From the NCBI GenBank assembly GCA_020746105.1, contig CM036621.1:47092264-47156263 (forward strand): DNA of 64,000 nt, read 5' to 3'. Positions 1 through 12,700 of this stretch are shown here, in pieces. The notes beneath the pieces are model-generated. The model was not told where the DNA came from, did no database searches, and saw only the letters and a program-made list of their open reading frames with translations. This DNA is from Trogon surrucura (Eukaryota > Chordata > Aves > Trogoniformes > Trogonidae). How positions within the stretch are numbered: position 1 is the first letter of the stretch; each line of letters starts with the position of its first letter. Both the position numbers and the translations under genes were made by a program.

Positions 1-621
1 CATCATGGAAAGCTGGGTTATGTTCTCTGAATTTTCTAATGCTCTCTAATTTCCTGAAACAGATCACAAACAGTATAAAATTTAAAAATGGCTGAAGGGC
101 TTTTGAAGATGAACACCTAGAACTGCATAACAATACTAAACTCATGATTTTAAAATACTAATGTACTAAGAGTATATTAATATTTTATATATAGTATAAA
201 CTAATGTATTCTTGCTCGGTTAGACCCAAGTTGAAGATCTAACCTTTGATATTACCCTGGTTCTCCTCCATCATATCTACCTGCTAGGCAAGTACTATGA
301 AAACAAGCATTCATAAGCAAATCAAGGTCAAAATATCGACTGATAATTTGCCAGCAAATGTTTTTAACTTACTTAAGACCTGCAGTCTTACTGCATTTCA
401 CGACAAAGATTACATAACAGAGATTACACATGAAGGTCTCAAAAGTCTTCATTTCGAGTCTAAGAACATCTTAAATAACAGCAGTGGTCATGCACGTAAG
501 TTTGAATTTGAAGAGTGTGAAGTAATACACGACTCCAAGACATTTTACCTATGAAATGCTCAATGTCTGCAGTATATATTACATACAAATAACATGGAAG
601 CCTTGTACGTAGCAGTCTTAC
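1..621 (-). other. USP40 intron 14 sequence
   Basis: AT-rich sequence downstream of USP40 exon 14. I see no exon, RNA gene or recognisable repeat. The short plus-strand frame at 297-554 has no recognisable protein features. Confidence 0.5.
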
Positions 622-706
622 CATCAAGTATCTGGTAAAGATGCAGTCCTGCTGGTAGAGGCTTGGCAATACTGAGAATCATGTCTCCTTCCCAAGACTC
701 CAACAT
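622..706 (-). CDS. USP40: USP40 exon 14 (last one visible)
   Basis: An 85-nt exon, residues 585-612 plus one base, [20 protein letters not shown] and onward, with donor GTAAGA. No further exon could be recognised between 1 and 600. Confidence 0.88.
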
Positions 707-3700
707 CTAATTGGGAAGAATAAAAACAAACAAACAAAATGATAGAAAACACCAGCAAGCAATGAGTCACATCAGCCAAGCTGTAGTTTTGAGTGAAAGC
801 TGTTACAGCCTGGCTACCAAGCTCACTCGGTGACACTTAGCAAGTCACAGCTATTTATTTCAACAAGGCCAGTAATGCAGGAAACAGTCAAGCATTTTGA
901 ACTTGGCCTTTCAGACTAGTTACCAGAGAGATCAAAATCTTCAGCTGGACACTAGCCAAAGGTTCTGAGGGACAGGAAACGCAAACAGCGTTTCCTGACA
1001 CTGAGTCCACTTTGAGCCTAGGCCATTCTATGATTTAGATATTTGTGAAAAAATATTTCCCAAATAGTCACATTTCTTTAACATAGTAGAGAACAAATGT
1101 AAAGATATCACATTCAACTGTTAAGTTAAATATTTACTTTAACGGATTTTCTTCCTTATTCAACTAATCTGATTATTTCCTTTAGGGCCAACTAGCTCCT
1201 TGAAATTACAAAGACAAATTTGTCACACACTGAAACAGTAAGAAGCAGCCTGGAATTCTGCCAAGGGTCAATTCATGCCCATGCATATGCTGCCCAAATA
1301 CAAATAATTAGCTTGTGAGAGCTTTCAAGTCTACATAGAGTTCCATCGATTTCATGACTTCTTCAGTACTTCAAGAGCAGACTTCAAATCAAGGTTTCCT
1401 TCTGTGTAAACCCATATCGGTTTTAGCCCCCTAAAACTATATTTACAGTTGACAATGTTTCACTGAGATAAAAATTGCATCATAAACACATTTGTAAATG
1501 TTGTGGCTCAAGTGAAAACAAAGTGCTTGAGTTGATTTAACATAGCAAATACCTGGAATACTGATTGTCGGAGGTCTCCTAGTGTTTTTCTTCTATCCAT
1601 AGTCAAATCCACAACACTCTCTTTCCAAGTAAGTGAAGGATGCAAAGCCCCGTTGTGGAATTTATAACATGAGCTCAAATGGAGATGTAAATCAATGCCA
1701 TTGTTTGCCGAGTCACATTCCGCTCTTTGAAAGAATAACACAATAATAAACCAGTGAATTTAACACTAACAAATGGCTAGCTTTTCTCAGAGATGCTTCT
1801 GCGCAGTTGTCCTGGAACTGATACCCTCATGGCTAAATTCACTGTCATGTTCCCCCCTCCATCAAGGGGTGTGCAAAGAGATGCTCAAAGACGACTGTGA
1901 TTTACACGCTGGACAATGCAGAGCTAGGGTAGATATCCTCCACATAAGCACTATATATACATTTTGTGTTTCTATACTTTGTTGTTTCTATACTTTGCTT
2001 CTACCTTTCTAAATGGTGTGACAAGCTTCATCTTTAGAGATGTGGAGATTGTAGGTTTTCAGGCTGTGTTCCAAATCAGCACTCTGTTGAAATGCAGAGA
2101 CAGAAAAACTGCACGGGAACAGAGTCGGGACACACGCAGCCACGCCTTCCTCCTTTATTCCCGTATCCAGTTCTATTAGCTAAACATGGCAGCAAATAAA
2201 TGATTTAAAATACAAAAGAATGAAATTTGCACAGTACAGAGACATCACACAAGACTTGCGTGTCCCGTGCATGCCTGTATTTTGATAGCTTAACTGTGAA
2301 TCAGTTCTGTGTGTTCCTCAGCAGAAAGAAAAGATTCAAACCCCCTGAATACCAGTAGCTCCTCTACATTTATGGCAAAGGATACCATTAATCTGTTGTT
2401 TCACAGTGAATCAAGCCACTCCCCCTTCTCCCAGTGGAGAACTCCCTCTGTAAACATGATCTTTCTGTGCTCCATTCTCCTTCCAAAATTGCACTGAATT
2501 TTGCCAAAAAAAAGGGTACAATTTTTTACTGTAAGCAAGTTTCCCTTGAAATTCTGTAGAAATCCTAGTCACGCCAACAACAGGGAAGCAGGGAACAGCA
2601 GAAGGTAGAATCTAGGCACACAAGTTGTGTTCCTCTACAACACTGAATCATTTTACTATCTGTCCAGATTCAAGGAGTTTCTTTCATTTTAAATCACTTC
2701 GGAGATCTGCAGATTAAGAATGCTGTTTAAGAAATGGGTACAGTTACATCAATATACCTCTTTTTTTGTAGTTCAGTATTAGCAGCATTCATTTCATTCA
2801 GAAGGTGTTCGGGAATTTGGTACCTTGGATTTCCTCGCGCTGCAACAAATAATATAGGCTAGTTTGGCCTCAGCTGCTTAAAATGTGTTTTGGCAAACAA
2901 GAAAAGTCATCAAGATGAGACATTACAGTATGGTAACCATTGAAAATTCAGAGCAATAATGTTGCATCCTTCCATAACAGAGAAAATTAAACCGCAAGAT
3001 GACACAAAGAACAAAACAAGTGCTTTTAGTTCTTCCCATCAATCTTTCCCTAAGGGAAACCGATACCTGAATGACACTAGCAACAACATGTACTTGTTTC
3101 AGTAGATGTTCTGCTAGTCCTTGTGAAGCATACTAGGAAAAAGTTAGTGTCAGGTATAGCCAATTAACTGGTCACTACCCCCTCAAAGGTAACCTCTGTG
3201 TGTTTTAGTTAACCCTTTTTGCAAACAAGCGCTAGAAAGAAAACTGCATCTTCAACTCTTAGAAAGGACAGAAATGCCCAACAGCCTTTGGCCTCCAGAA
3301 AACCAACTGCCAATGAAGGAAGCCCCCAGAATATCAAGATGAGCTTTGTGTACCTTCAGGAGGCCTTTTTAACTGAGATTTCCGATAAAACAGCATGTAG
3401 GCACTCTCTTTACCCTGAAATTGTTTCTCAATATCCTTCTCCTCGATTGGCTGGACTTTTGAATCATTCAGATCAAACCAATGGCAACCAGCAGAACTGT
3501 CTCTCAGGCTTGTGAGCTTTTTTTCTGAATTGCACCTGACATCGTTCTTCCGAGGCGGGCTTTGGAGATCTCGTCCTCCGGAATTTGACTTAAACGCGAG
3601 TTTGTGGTTTTCCTTCAGGCCAACCTTAAGATTATCAGGACTGAACTGAAATATCTGAGGATGGTTCTGCAAATACTAAAAAGAACACAATGACATGATG

Positions 3701-6700
3701 AAGCAGATACCCAGTTTTAAAATATAGCAGACTGCATTAGTTACTTCACCTGACACATTCACAAATTGATGCACAAACCCCATCCCTTCAGACTTGAGTT
3801 TTATGATGCTTCCTCATGTATTTCCTCAGTTTAAAAAGAAAAATCTCATTTTCCTACCACCACTTCTCTGCCTGATCTTTTATATGCTGTTGCTGGTTTC
3901 GTTTCTTCAAACTATCATGCAAGAAATCGGGAAATAATTGTTTTCAGCATACATGCATCACTGAATTAAACGAGACTAACTTCTGACTTTCAAGGATTGC
4001 TTGAGACACTGCAATCCTTTTAAAGGACTTCTCACAAGTGCACACACTCTCTCCCTGGAAAGGCAGCATAGGGAGTGATGCTCTTTAGGCAATCGGAAAG
4101 TTTCTGCTTTATCAGAGACATAGAATACCATCTCAACCAGTTTAGCCCTCTTTCTGCTTCCTAGCCTCTGCAGAATTGCTCCCTTCTGTATTTACCAGAC
4201 AAGGATCTTGAGCTCAATTCTGATCTGTGGAGTTGTACCTTAACCAAATTAACACTGTCCATCGTGGCATCTCAGGAATTTAAAACCTTCTCCTTGCTTC
4301 ACCCAGCTTATCCACTTTGTTCTCTACTTTCATTTTAGCACTATGCAGATACTCCAAACAAGTTTCGTGTCCAAATAACACAAAACAAAATTGTGGCTCT
4401 TGAAGGATGGGGAGAGGTGGATGATGGTCACCAGTCACCCTCCAATCCCTCCTATAAAACTACAAAAACGACCCAACCCCCACCAAAGAAAAAAAAAAAA
4501 AGAAAAAAGCAAAAAAAAAAATAATCACAAACCACCACAACAAATCACAAACCAAAATCGACCCCCCAAAATCTGAATTTCAGTTTCAATCTTAACCAAA
4601 AACTCATTTGATACTTGAAAAAGCGTAAAACAATTTACAGTTATTTCAGTAAGGCAAGTATTGCACTGATCAATGTTTTTGGTATAGATCCTGCACTTGG
4701 GAAAAAGTCAGCTTTGGTAATAGTCACATTGTTTCTACCACTTCCCCACCCAAGTCAGAAACGCATCTCCCTCTGCAGAAGACTTGCATCTGGATTTCAC
4801 AACTACATTTAAATAATTTGTGATTTTGTCAGTACTACTCAAAAAACACAGTCAAACATTGATTTCCCACATATCTATAAAATAAATGCTAAAGCGTTTG
4901 AAAGTACAGTAACTAATTTGACAAATATTAATACTTCCAGTAAAATCTTGTTTTATGGACATACCTTAATCAAGCAGACAGTGGCATACTTTTTCAAAAC
5001 CTCATTTCTGTTGTGACTGTGAGGAAGTATTACATTTCTTTAATACCCCTTAATGCTTCTATTGGTGTTGTTGCAGTTTCACCCACAGACACAAGTGAAA
5101 CAAGGTGCAGCAGGTAAAGTTAATTATTTTATAGGACAATCATACAGATGGAAAAAAAAAGATACAAGCTTTCAGGCAGACAATCACTTGAGAATCTTGT
5201 TCTCCAGTTTACTAACTTATCTTGCAAACCCCTCTTACACATGCTCTATCTTGCTAGTCCAAGTGCCAGTATTTCCCATGGCCATCCTACTGACTATTCA
5301 ACAGAAAGTTATCTTAACAGTAAATAACACACTAACATATATATGTATTACCTTTCGTAACGGACCATATTGTTTTCGGTATTTCTTATTCCAGGACACC
5401 CTTTTTTTCTCCAATAATTTCTGCCCTAATTGATCCACAGCAATTTGCTTTGTTTCGTCCTACAGAGAAATTAAAAACTAGAATAACGAAGAGTACAAAA
5501 GTCAAGGGATCAAAACAAGGAAGCCTGTATCAGTCCTGTGTGTTACTAAACCAATATAAAATCATTTTTTTGCAACAGCTTTGCTGAGAAGCTTAAGAAA
5601 TGCTCAAAAAGAGCTGTTTCCATTATGAAGAGCCACTACTGAAGTCAGCTTAAGTTACAAGTTTTATACGCTTCACAATAAGCTCAGAAAAGTTCTGTAG
5701 ACTTAAATCTGCCCACTCATGCATACACTAACCCTAAGTTTCCCCAAGACCAAAATTAAAGCAAGAAACTCCTTACATACCATACCTCTGATAAAATCCC
5801 TTTCAACACCACCAATGGATTCTCTTCTACTTCGGCATTTTCTGTATCTCTTAAAGCCTTATCTTCAATCAGCCTATCCTCTTCTTCCTGCACAAGAAAA
5901 GTAAGAGACTCAAATACTGTTGTTTCACATGCAAATAGTGTGTTTTGTTTATAACCTGTACTAATATTAGCATGCACAATTTAGTAAAGGAAATTCTTGT
6001 AAGTTGCCTCTGTCACCCTCTACGGACTGTATATTGTCATACAGAATATCCACCAGCAGGCCGTTTTTAACAGAAAAACCATTTGCGTGATTTACAAACA
6101 GCCACTAAAATGACCGTGTTAGTCTTGTGCAAAGATATTAACTCATTTGGGAAACAAGTGAGCCCCGTAACGTGAGATAGTTCAGCAGATCAGAAAGCTA
6201 AAATCAGCTACAAAACCTTGATAGAAATCCCAAACTGTAGAAAACCAGGCTTCTGAAAGACGTAAGAGACCAAATGCCTCACTAAAATATTAATTCAGAT
6301 GTACATTTCACCCACTAGCTCTCAATACTTTTCTGAAAAATGAGACATATATAAAAAGCAAGGACGAAAAACTTCTAGAACTTACTTGTATTTGCCAGTT
6401 TCCTAATTCATCCACATCTCTGATATAAACATGATAGTGTCCTCCATAGCAGCCACCTTTATGTATAATAACAGAGAAGAGCTCATACATGTACTCTGAA
6501 TCATCCATTTCAGTCTTTAAAAAGAAAAACAATAATAGTAACAATAATATATATCAGCAAGTCTTTCACACAAGGACAGTTTTACACCATCAGCATAGCT
6601 GCAGGTATCTCCCACCGTGCATTCACACACGTGGAGATTGAAACGGCTTTTCAACGCTGAGGAACCCAAGTAGGGACCAACACAAACCACAAAGCAAGGC

Positions 6701-9700
6701 ACAGGCTTATCAAGCAACTTGTAAAGCAGTATTAGGAATTCAAAATTTAAAATAATGAAACACCGATGCCAATAACAGAACAGCTCAACCTGTTTGGTCA
6801 TAACCAGGCTTATTTTGTTCAAAAGACTAGAGAGGAAAAAGAAAATGCAACACACTTGTATACACAAAACAACTGAAAAAAACCCAAAACTTCCTCAAAT
6901 GCAAACAGAGAAATTTCCAAGTTTGTACTGCAATATTTCACTGAGAAAAATGTAATTTTCAACACGAGTGCTGCTATTGAGTATATTCTTTATATATTTC
7001 GAGGATCCAAAATTGTCATCACGCATTGCTATACCTTAGTTTAGAATCAAAATACATATATATGAATGCAAAGACAAATTCCTAACAAAAATAAAATAAC
7101 TACAGGCACATAAAACATCTATAGCTAAATTTATACATGATGTTATCAGACAATGACCATACAAAAATAAACTTCCATTTCCAGGTGATAATCTTCCTTT
7201 CAAACAAAGGTCAGATCAAGTTTCAGGTCATTATTATACCTCCCCCCCATATAAGATACAAGTTATTTCCCACTTAGAAAGTGTTTTTTCAGAAACACAC
7301 TGGAATTGTGAAAAATTGGAACTGAGGACAGAGTAGAACCCCACAAAGTCTCTCACATACCTTGCCCTAACAAAACACAAAATACAAGATAACTTCTACT
7401 CGAGGTAACAGTGCTCTGCTGAGTATATAGAAACTTTACCGAAAGTAACAGTACGAACCTGCTCACAAAAAGGCCTCAGATTTATCTGGATAGGGAATGT
7501 ATAGCAGCTCGTCTCCTTGTATCGTTCACACTTCTCAAAGTCGAAGTTAAATCTCAGGAGGGAAATGGTGAGAAAGGGCGGCAACTTGCGAAGTTTAGCA
7601 GACTGCAAAATGATTTTAAAATACTGTCAGCAAACAGAACAGAACAGAGTTTCCATCGTGCTATGGTCAACTCTTCATTTTCCAGCAAAGCTTTGCTACA
7701 ACCAGGCAGACATGACCAGTGTCAAAACTTCCTAAATGCCTTCCCTAAACTCTCAATTTTGCTACCAACTAAACATCGTGAAAGCAATCAAGATTCTTTC
7801 CCTCTTTTAAGCCCTACACCTTCCATCAATGGTGATCGCCAGTTCCATCCTTTATCCTGCTACAGACATTGCTGAAATTCTAGTCAGGAAATACATTCCC
7901 ACAGCCCTCATGTGCTTGGTGAGGCTTCAAACCCCTGGGTTTGTGCTTATGTGTAAAGTCAGGCTACACAGCATCTTCCCAGCAACTCTGCTCTCAGCCC
8001 CTCGCAGAGCAGCTGCGACCACCAGTCCCACATAGACCAGAAAAACCACAAACACTCAAAGCCTGATGAACGGCAGGTGCTGCAGAAGAGCAACGCAGCT
8101 TCCACGGCAGATCTAACATTCCCAGATGAACAGTGGGGTGCTCAGGCACAGCGTTTCCAAATGGGGAAGCCAGAAATGATCCTATTTGTACCATAAGTAG
8201 CTCCGACAGATGTATGTTGTCCAGAAAAACAGATCAATCCCACATGTATTTTGCAGCCCGCTGCCGAGTGACTGCTGGGTTGCCTCTGAATGCAGCAGAA
8301 ATGGTCTGAAATATATCACAGAATCACAGAATGTTCGGGGTTGGAAGGGACCTCCAGAGATCATGTAGTCCAAACTCCCAGACAGAGCAGGATCACCTAA
8401 AGCAGGTTGCACAGGACGGCATCCAGGCAGGTTTTGAGTATCTCCAGAGACAGAGTTCACCACCTCTCTGGGCAGCCTGTTCCAGTGCTCTGCCACCCTC
8501 AAAACAAAGAGGTTTTTCCTCACGTTCAGACTGAACTTCGTATGTTCAAGTCTGTGCCCATTAACTCGGTTGTCCTTGCCGCCACTGAAAAAAGACTGCC
8601 CCATCTTCCTGACAGCTGCCCTTTAAGTATTTATAAGCACTAATAAGACCCCCGCCTCAGTCTTCTCCAGAGTAAAAAGCCCCAAGTCCCTCAGTCTTTC
8701 CTCACAAGAAATCATCTTTGAAGCCCTTCTCCGTACCCTCTCCAGCAGTTCCCTGTCCTTCTTGAACCAGGGAGCCCACAACTGGACACAGTACTCAGCA
8801 GAATACAGCACAGTGCCATTTTGCTTAATACTTGCCAGGTTGCTTGAAGAAAAGGGCCTGGCCCAAGATCTGTGGACTAGGGTAAAGACCACGATGCTGC
8901 TCTGGAGCTGCATGGGGTAGGTGTATACCGGAAGACCCTACAGACAGCCACAGAACAACCAAGGAATAGTTAAAATCCTCCTCACTTATACAGAGGACCT
9001 TGGCAGGAAAGCCAACCTAATCCCTTTCAATAAGGAGGAGTATTAATCAAGATCTAACAACTTGATGCACGAGCAACATCAGGAAACCCGGCGTGAAGTA
9101 AAACCAACCATCTTGCACCACCTCTGACCGTAAGCGTAGATTCAACGGACACACTTCTGAGCCTCTCTAACGTCTGCAGCCAATTCTCCATTTGCAGAAC
9201 CTCAACACGGAGCCTCTCACAAACACACATAAGGTTTAAGAAATCTCCTGAATTAGGTATTCCCTTTGCATCAGTTGTGAAGACCACATTGCAGAGCTAC
9301 GACGCACAGGTTTTTACAAGTTTGTCAAGTTTTTACAAAATTTGACAAAGTTCTGGAACGTGACGTTCTTCAACTGCAAGTATCTCTAGAGGCCAAGACG
9401 AAAAAGGGACAAGAATAAAATTCAAAGACCCATAGAGTACTGACAGGAAGAACACAATGGGTAGGTATTTATCATCTTTTCTTCGGAACAGGCGGGGTGC
9501 GGGGTCACACTGTTTGGCAGCTGCTTTCCTAACACTGCCTCCAAGCCTAGAGTGACCCATCCGACACCTCACTTGCTGTCAGGGTTGACTCTCACTAGAC
9601 TTTGCTGTGACCAAGTGCATCGTGCTATCAGGCCCACAGAGCCACAAGGAACAGTCGTGCCGACACAACATTCTGCTGCCTTCTAGCACAGACCCTCTCT

Positions 9701-12700
9701 TTTGGGGTTCTCCATTCATACCCAGGCATCCCCCAGCTACGCGGCTTCTTACCCAGTTGCAGCGTTCCTACTCTCTTCTTGCGTGAATCACCACAACCGA
9801 GAGGTAAGCAATCCTTATCTCGCACTCCCTTGAACCCAGCAGAGTTTAACCCAAACAAGCCCTTACAACCAAACCATCTGAGGCACCGGCAAGAGTTCCT
9901 GAACTCCCTAGTCACCTATTAACTTCACCTGTCCTCAGCTTGCCTGTGCACCCTACTCACTCCTTTCCACATGAAGGGGGCTGTAAAGTTTGGATGGCAC
10001 TCATCCTGCTGCAGAACAGAGTGACCGCAAAGGGCACTGCTGTTGTGAAAATGACAGAACATGTCAGAGTGCAGTAACAGCTGCCTATGTGTGTTCTCCC
10101 TTTACAGAAAAACACTGGGAATAACAGAAAAAAAATAAGCAACTTTTTACAAAAACTTGTGATGTGAAAATAGAAAACCAAACACTACTTTATATCATTC
10201 CAGAAAAATGCAATTAAAAAGACCTACAGCTCTCATAAAGCTCTCACTGGGCTGCCCCTCCCTGGCTAAAAAGATAAATGAGAGGACAAATAAAAAGCCT
10301 TAAATTCCATTACTGTGTTGGGGAAAACAGTCCACACTGTCATAAACCAAACAGCAGGGACAAGGTGACAGCACAAGGCTGCTGCAGGCTGCACTGGCAT
10401 GCAGACAGTAACCTGTGTCATCGGCCAAAGCCCTCAGGGTCACACACACAACTCCTCTGGAGGAGTCTGCTCTGGAGGCTCCCAAGGTGCCCAGTGGTGA
10501 GGGCAGGGAACCAGGCCAAACAAAGGAGTCTGGATGTCCCTGGGGATCACTCTCAATAAACATCACAGGCTTAATGGCAGCAGTTCTCTGTTGAACACTG
10601 ACGAACTCCAGTGACTCAGCACTGCAACAGGGTCACTGCCATTTGGCTTGACGAGTCATTCTGTAAAAAGCAACTCAAACCCAACAGTTTTCACCCGTAG
10701 CTGAGTACAGAGCAAAGCAAATCATTAACTAGAGATCAAGACAAAGCAGCAGAACTCAACTGGACTCAGCTGGAAGCCACCAGCTCAGCATGTGGCCATT
10801 GGTCCAAAAGCTCGCCAAGAGAAGACAAAAAGTGCTGGCGGTTGTACCAGAAGCAAACTGGCAGACGGGAACAACACAGGCATACATGGTGAAAACATAG
10901 CCAGCGTCTTACACGTTAGAACAGCTGGATGGTTCCCTGCATGAACACGTTCTTACTCATCTGAAGGCTCTAGCACTACAGAATATATTGAAAACATCTA
11001 CTAAGTTGTTGATTTATCACTGCAAGACCTAATCGGCATCAGGCAAACAATGCAATACTCGGATCAACAGATGCCATTTCCCTGTGCAGAGCAACAGCCA
11101 CTCATTATTTTGCTCTCCCACTTGGGTTCTTTGTGAGAGAATTTTCATGGGTTTCTTCATTACATGGATCTGTTTATTTTTTATTTATGCCATAGCTTAT
11201 CTTTTAGCCTATCCCCTGAAATGCCTAAAACCAAGTGGCTGTAGGAGGTGCGTGAATGAGGCAATACTCTCGAAACTACATGCCATCCCATTCACCACTG
11301 GCTACGCTAAATTCTGCAACAATAATCAAGTCAAGACATGAGTCACACGAGCTCTTCTTGACATAGTTGATGGGGTTTAAAAAACAGAAGTCAGATTTTG
11401 GCATCCTCTGTCTGATTAAAGAGAAGGATTTTTTTATTTCTGAGTTAGAGGGTAGACATGGCAATGTAAACAAAGTCCCTGTTAGCAAACAGAATGCTAA
11501 AAACCACCAAGACATTACCTTTGAAGCTTCAACAAGTTTATCACAGGCTCCACATCGGTACAAGTTCTCATTTTCAAAGTACTCTTCTTCTACATACATG
11601 TTCCACAGGGCCTCCTCCAAGCCAGCAACACCTTTCACTGCCACTGTGAGGTCTAAGAAATCTTCCTATGCAGAGATATAACAGAAAAATAAGGTAGTAA
11701 GTGGTGTAATTTCATGGTTCAGTAGAAGGATATTCATCCCATTCACCAAAACAGATGTAAGCATTCATTTTGCTTTCATTGCTGATGGGGGAAAAAACCC
11801 ATACATCCAGAGAAGAAAATTAAAAACAAACAAAACCACTTTTTTTAAAAGGCACAAAAAACTGTAAAGATATGTTCTACTGTTTTTACCCGCCCCGTTC
11901 AACTCTGTTAACTACATCTACAAAAGGCAATGCTTGCCAATTCATAAGATGCAGTAACACTTGTCTTTTTACCTCTGAGTCACAGCCTGATGGAGGTGGT
12001 TTAGAAAATGCCAGTCAAGACTTGAAAACATGAAATGATGTGTGACTTTGTTGTTAAGTCTGCAGCACCCTAACCAATACACACTACCTAGATTAAACAA
12101 GACCAGTTACACTCAAGAAAGATGTCATTATTTTTGTAGGTTAAAAAAAACCCAAAACAACTAAAACAAACAAAACCAAACCCCAAACATTTAAAGTATC
12201 TTAAACATATTGAACAGAAACCTATCCTGGAAAATTATCTGGCTTTACCTGTCTCTCACTGATATTTTTGCATTCTTTACAAACAATCTGGTTGACAACA
12301 ATCCCATGGTACAATCGGTTAATTAGGTCATGACCCGAAGTCCCCACAAGGGAAGTTTCCAAAGCACTGAACAGAATCCGATTTAATTCTTGCACATCAT
12401 GCTGCCTCATTTCCTGCATGATAAAAAAATAAGATAGATTCGAAGAAACAGTGTAATCTGCTCTGCTTGTTGCTTAAAAACAACATATTGTGACAGCTGC
12501 ATTAATGACTACCCATACATTTACTACCTTGAGCAGTAAATCACTATGTTATCTGTTATTCCTTAGTTACGCTCTCCGAGTATTACAGAAGCTATAACCC
12601 ACATAAAACACTTTCACTCGGGCAGACCTAGACTGAACTCTAAGATAAGTTACACAGTTCAATTTAGATAAGAACCTAAGCATTTGAGGACAAGAACCCT

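Larger units (their letters stand above)
6416..11070. repeat. Chimeric USP40/UGT1A segmental duplication, copy A
   Basis: From 6416 to about 10900 this matches 16274-22788 in the same orientation with few substitutions. It contains USP40 exon 8 (most of it), exon 7 and most of intron 6, including a CR1, UGT1A-type upstream spacer and a UGT1A first-exon relic. Bases 6918-7173 are absent from the other copy. Conversely, copy B has about 180 bp of UGT exon 5' end, two LTRs and a SINE that are absent here. Confidence 0.9.
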
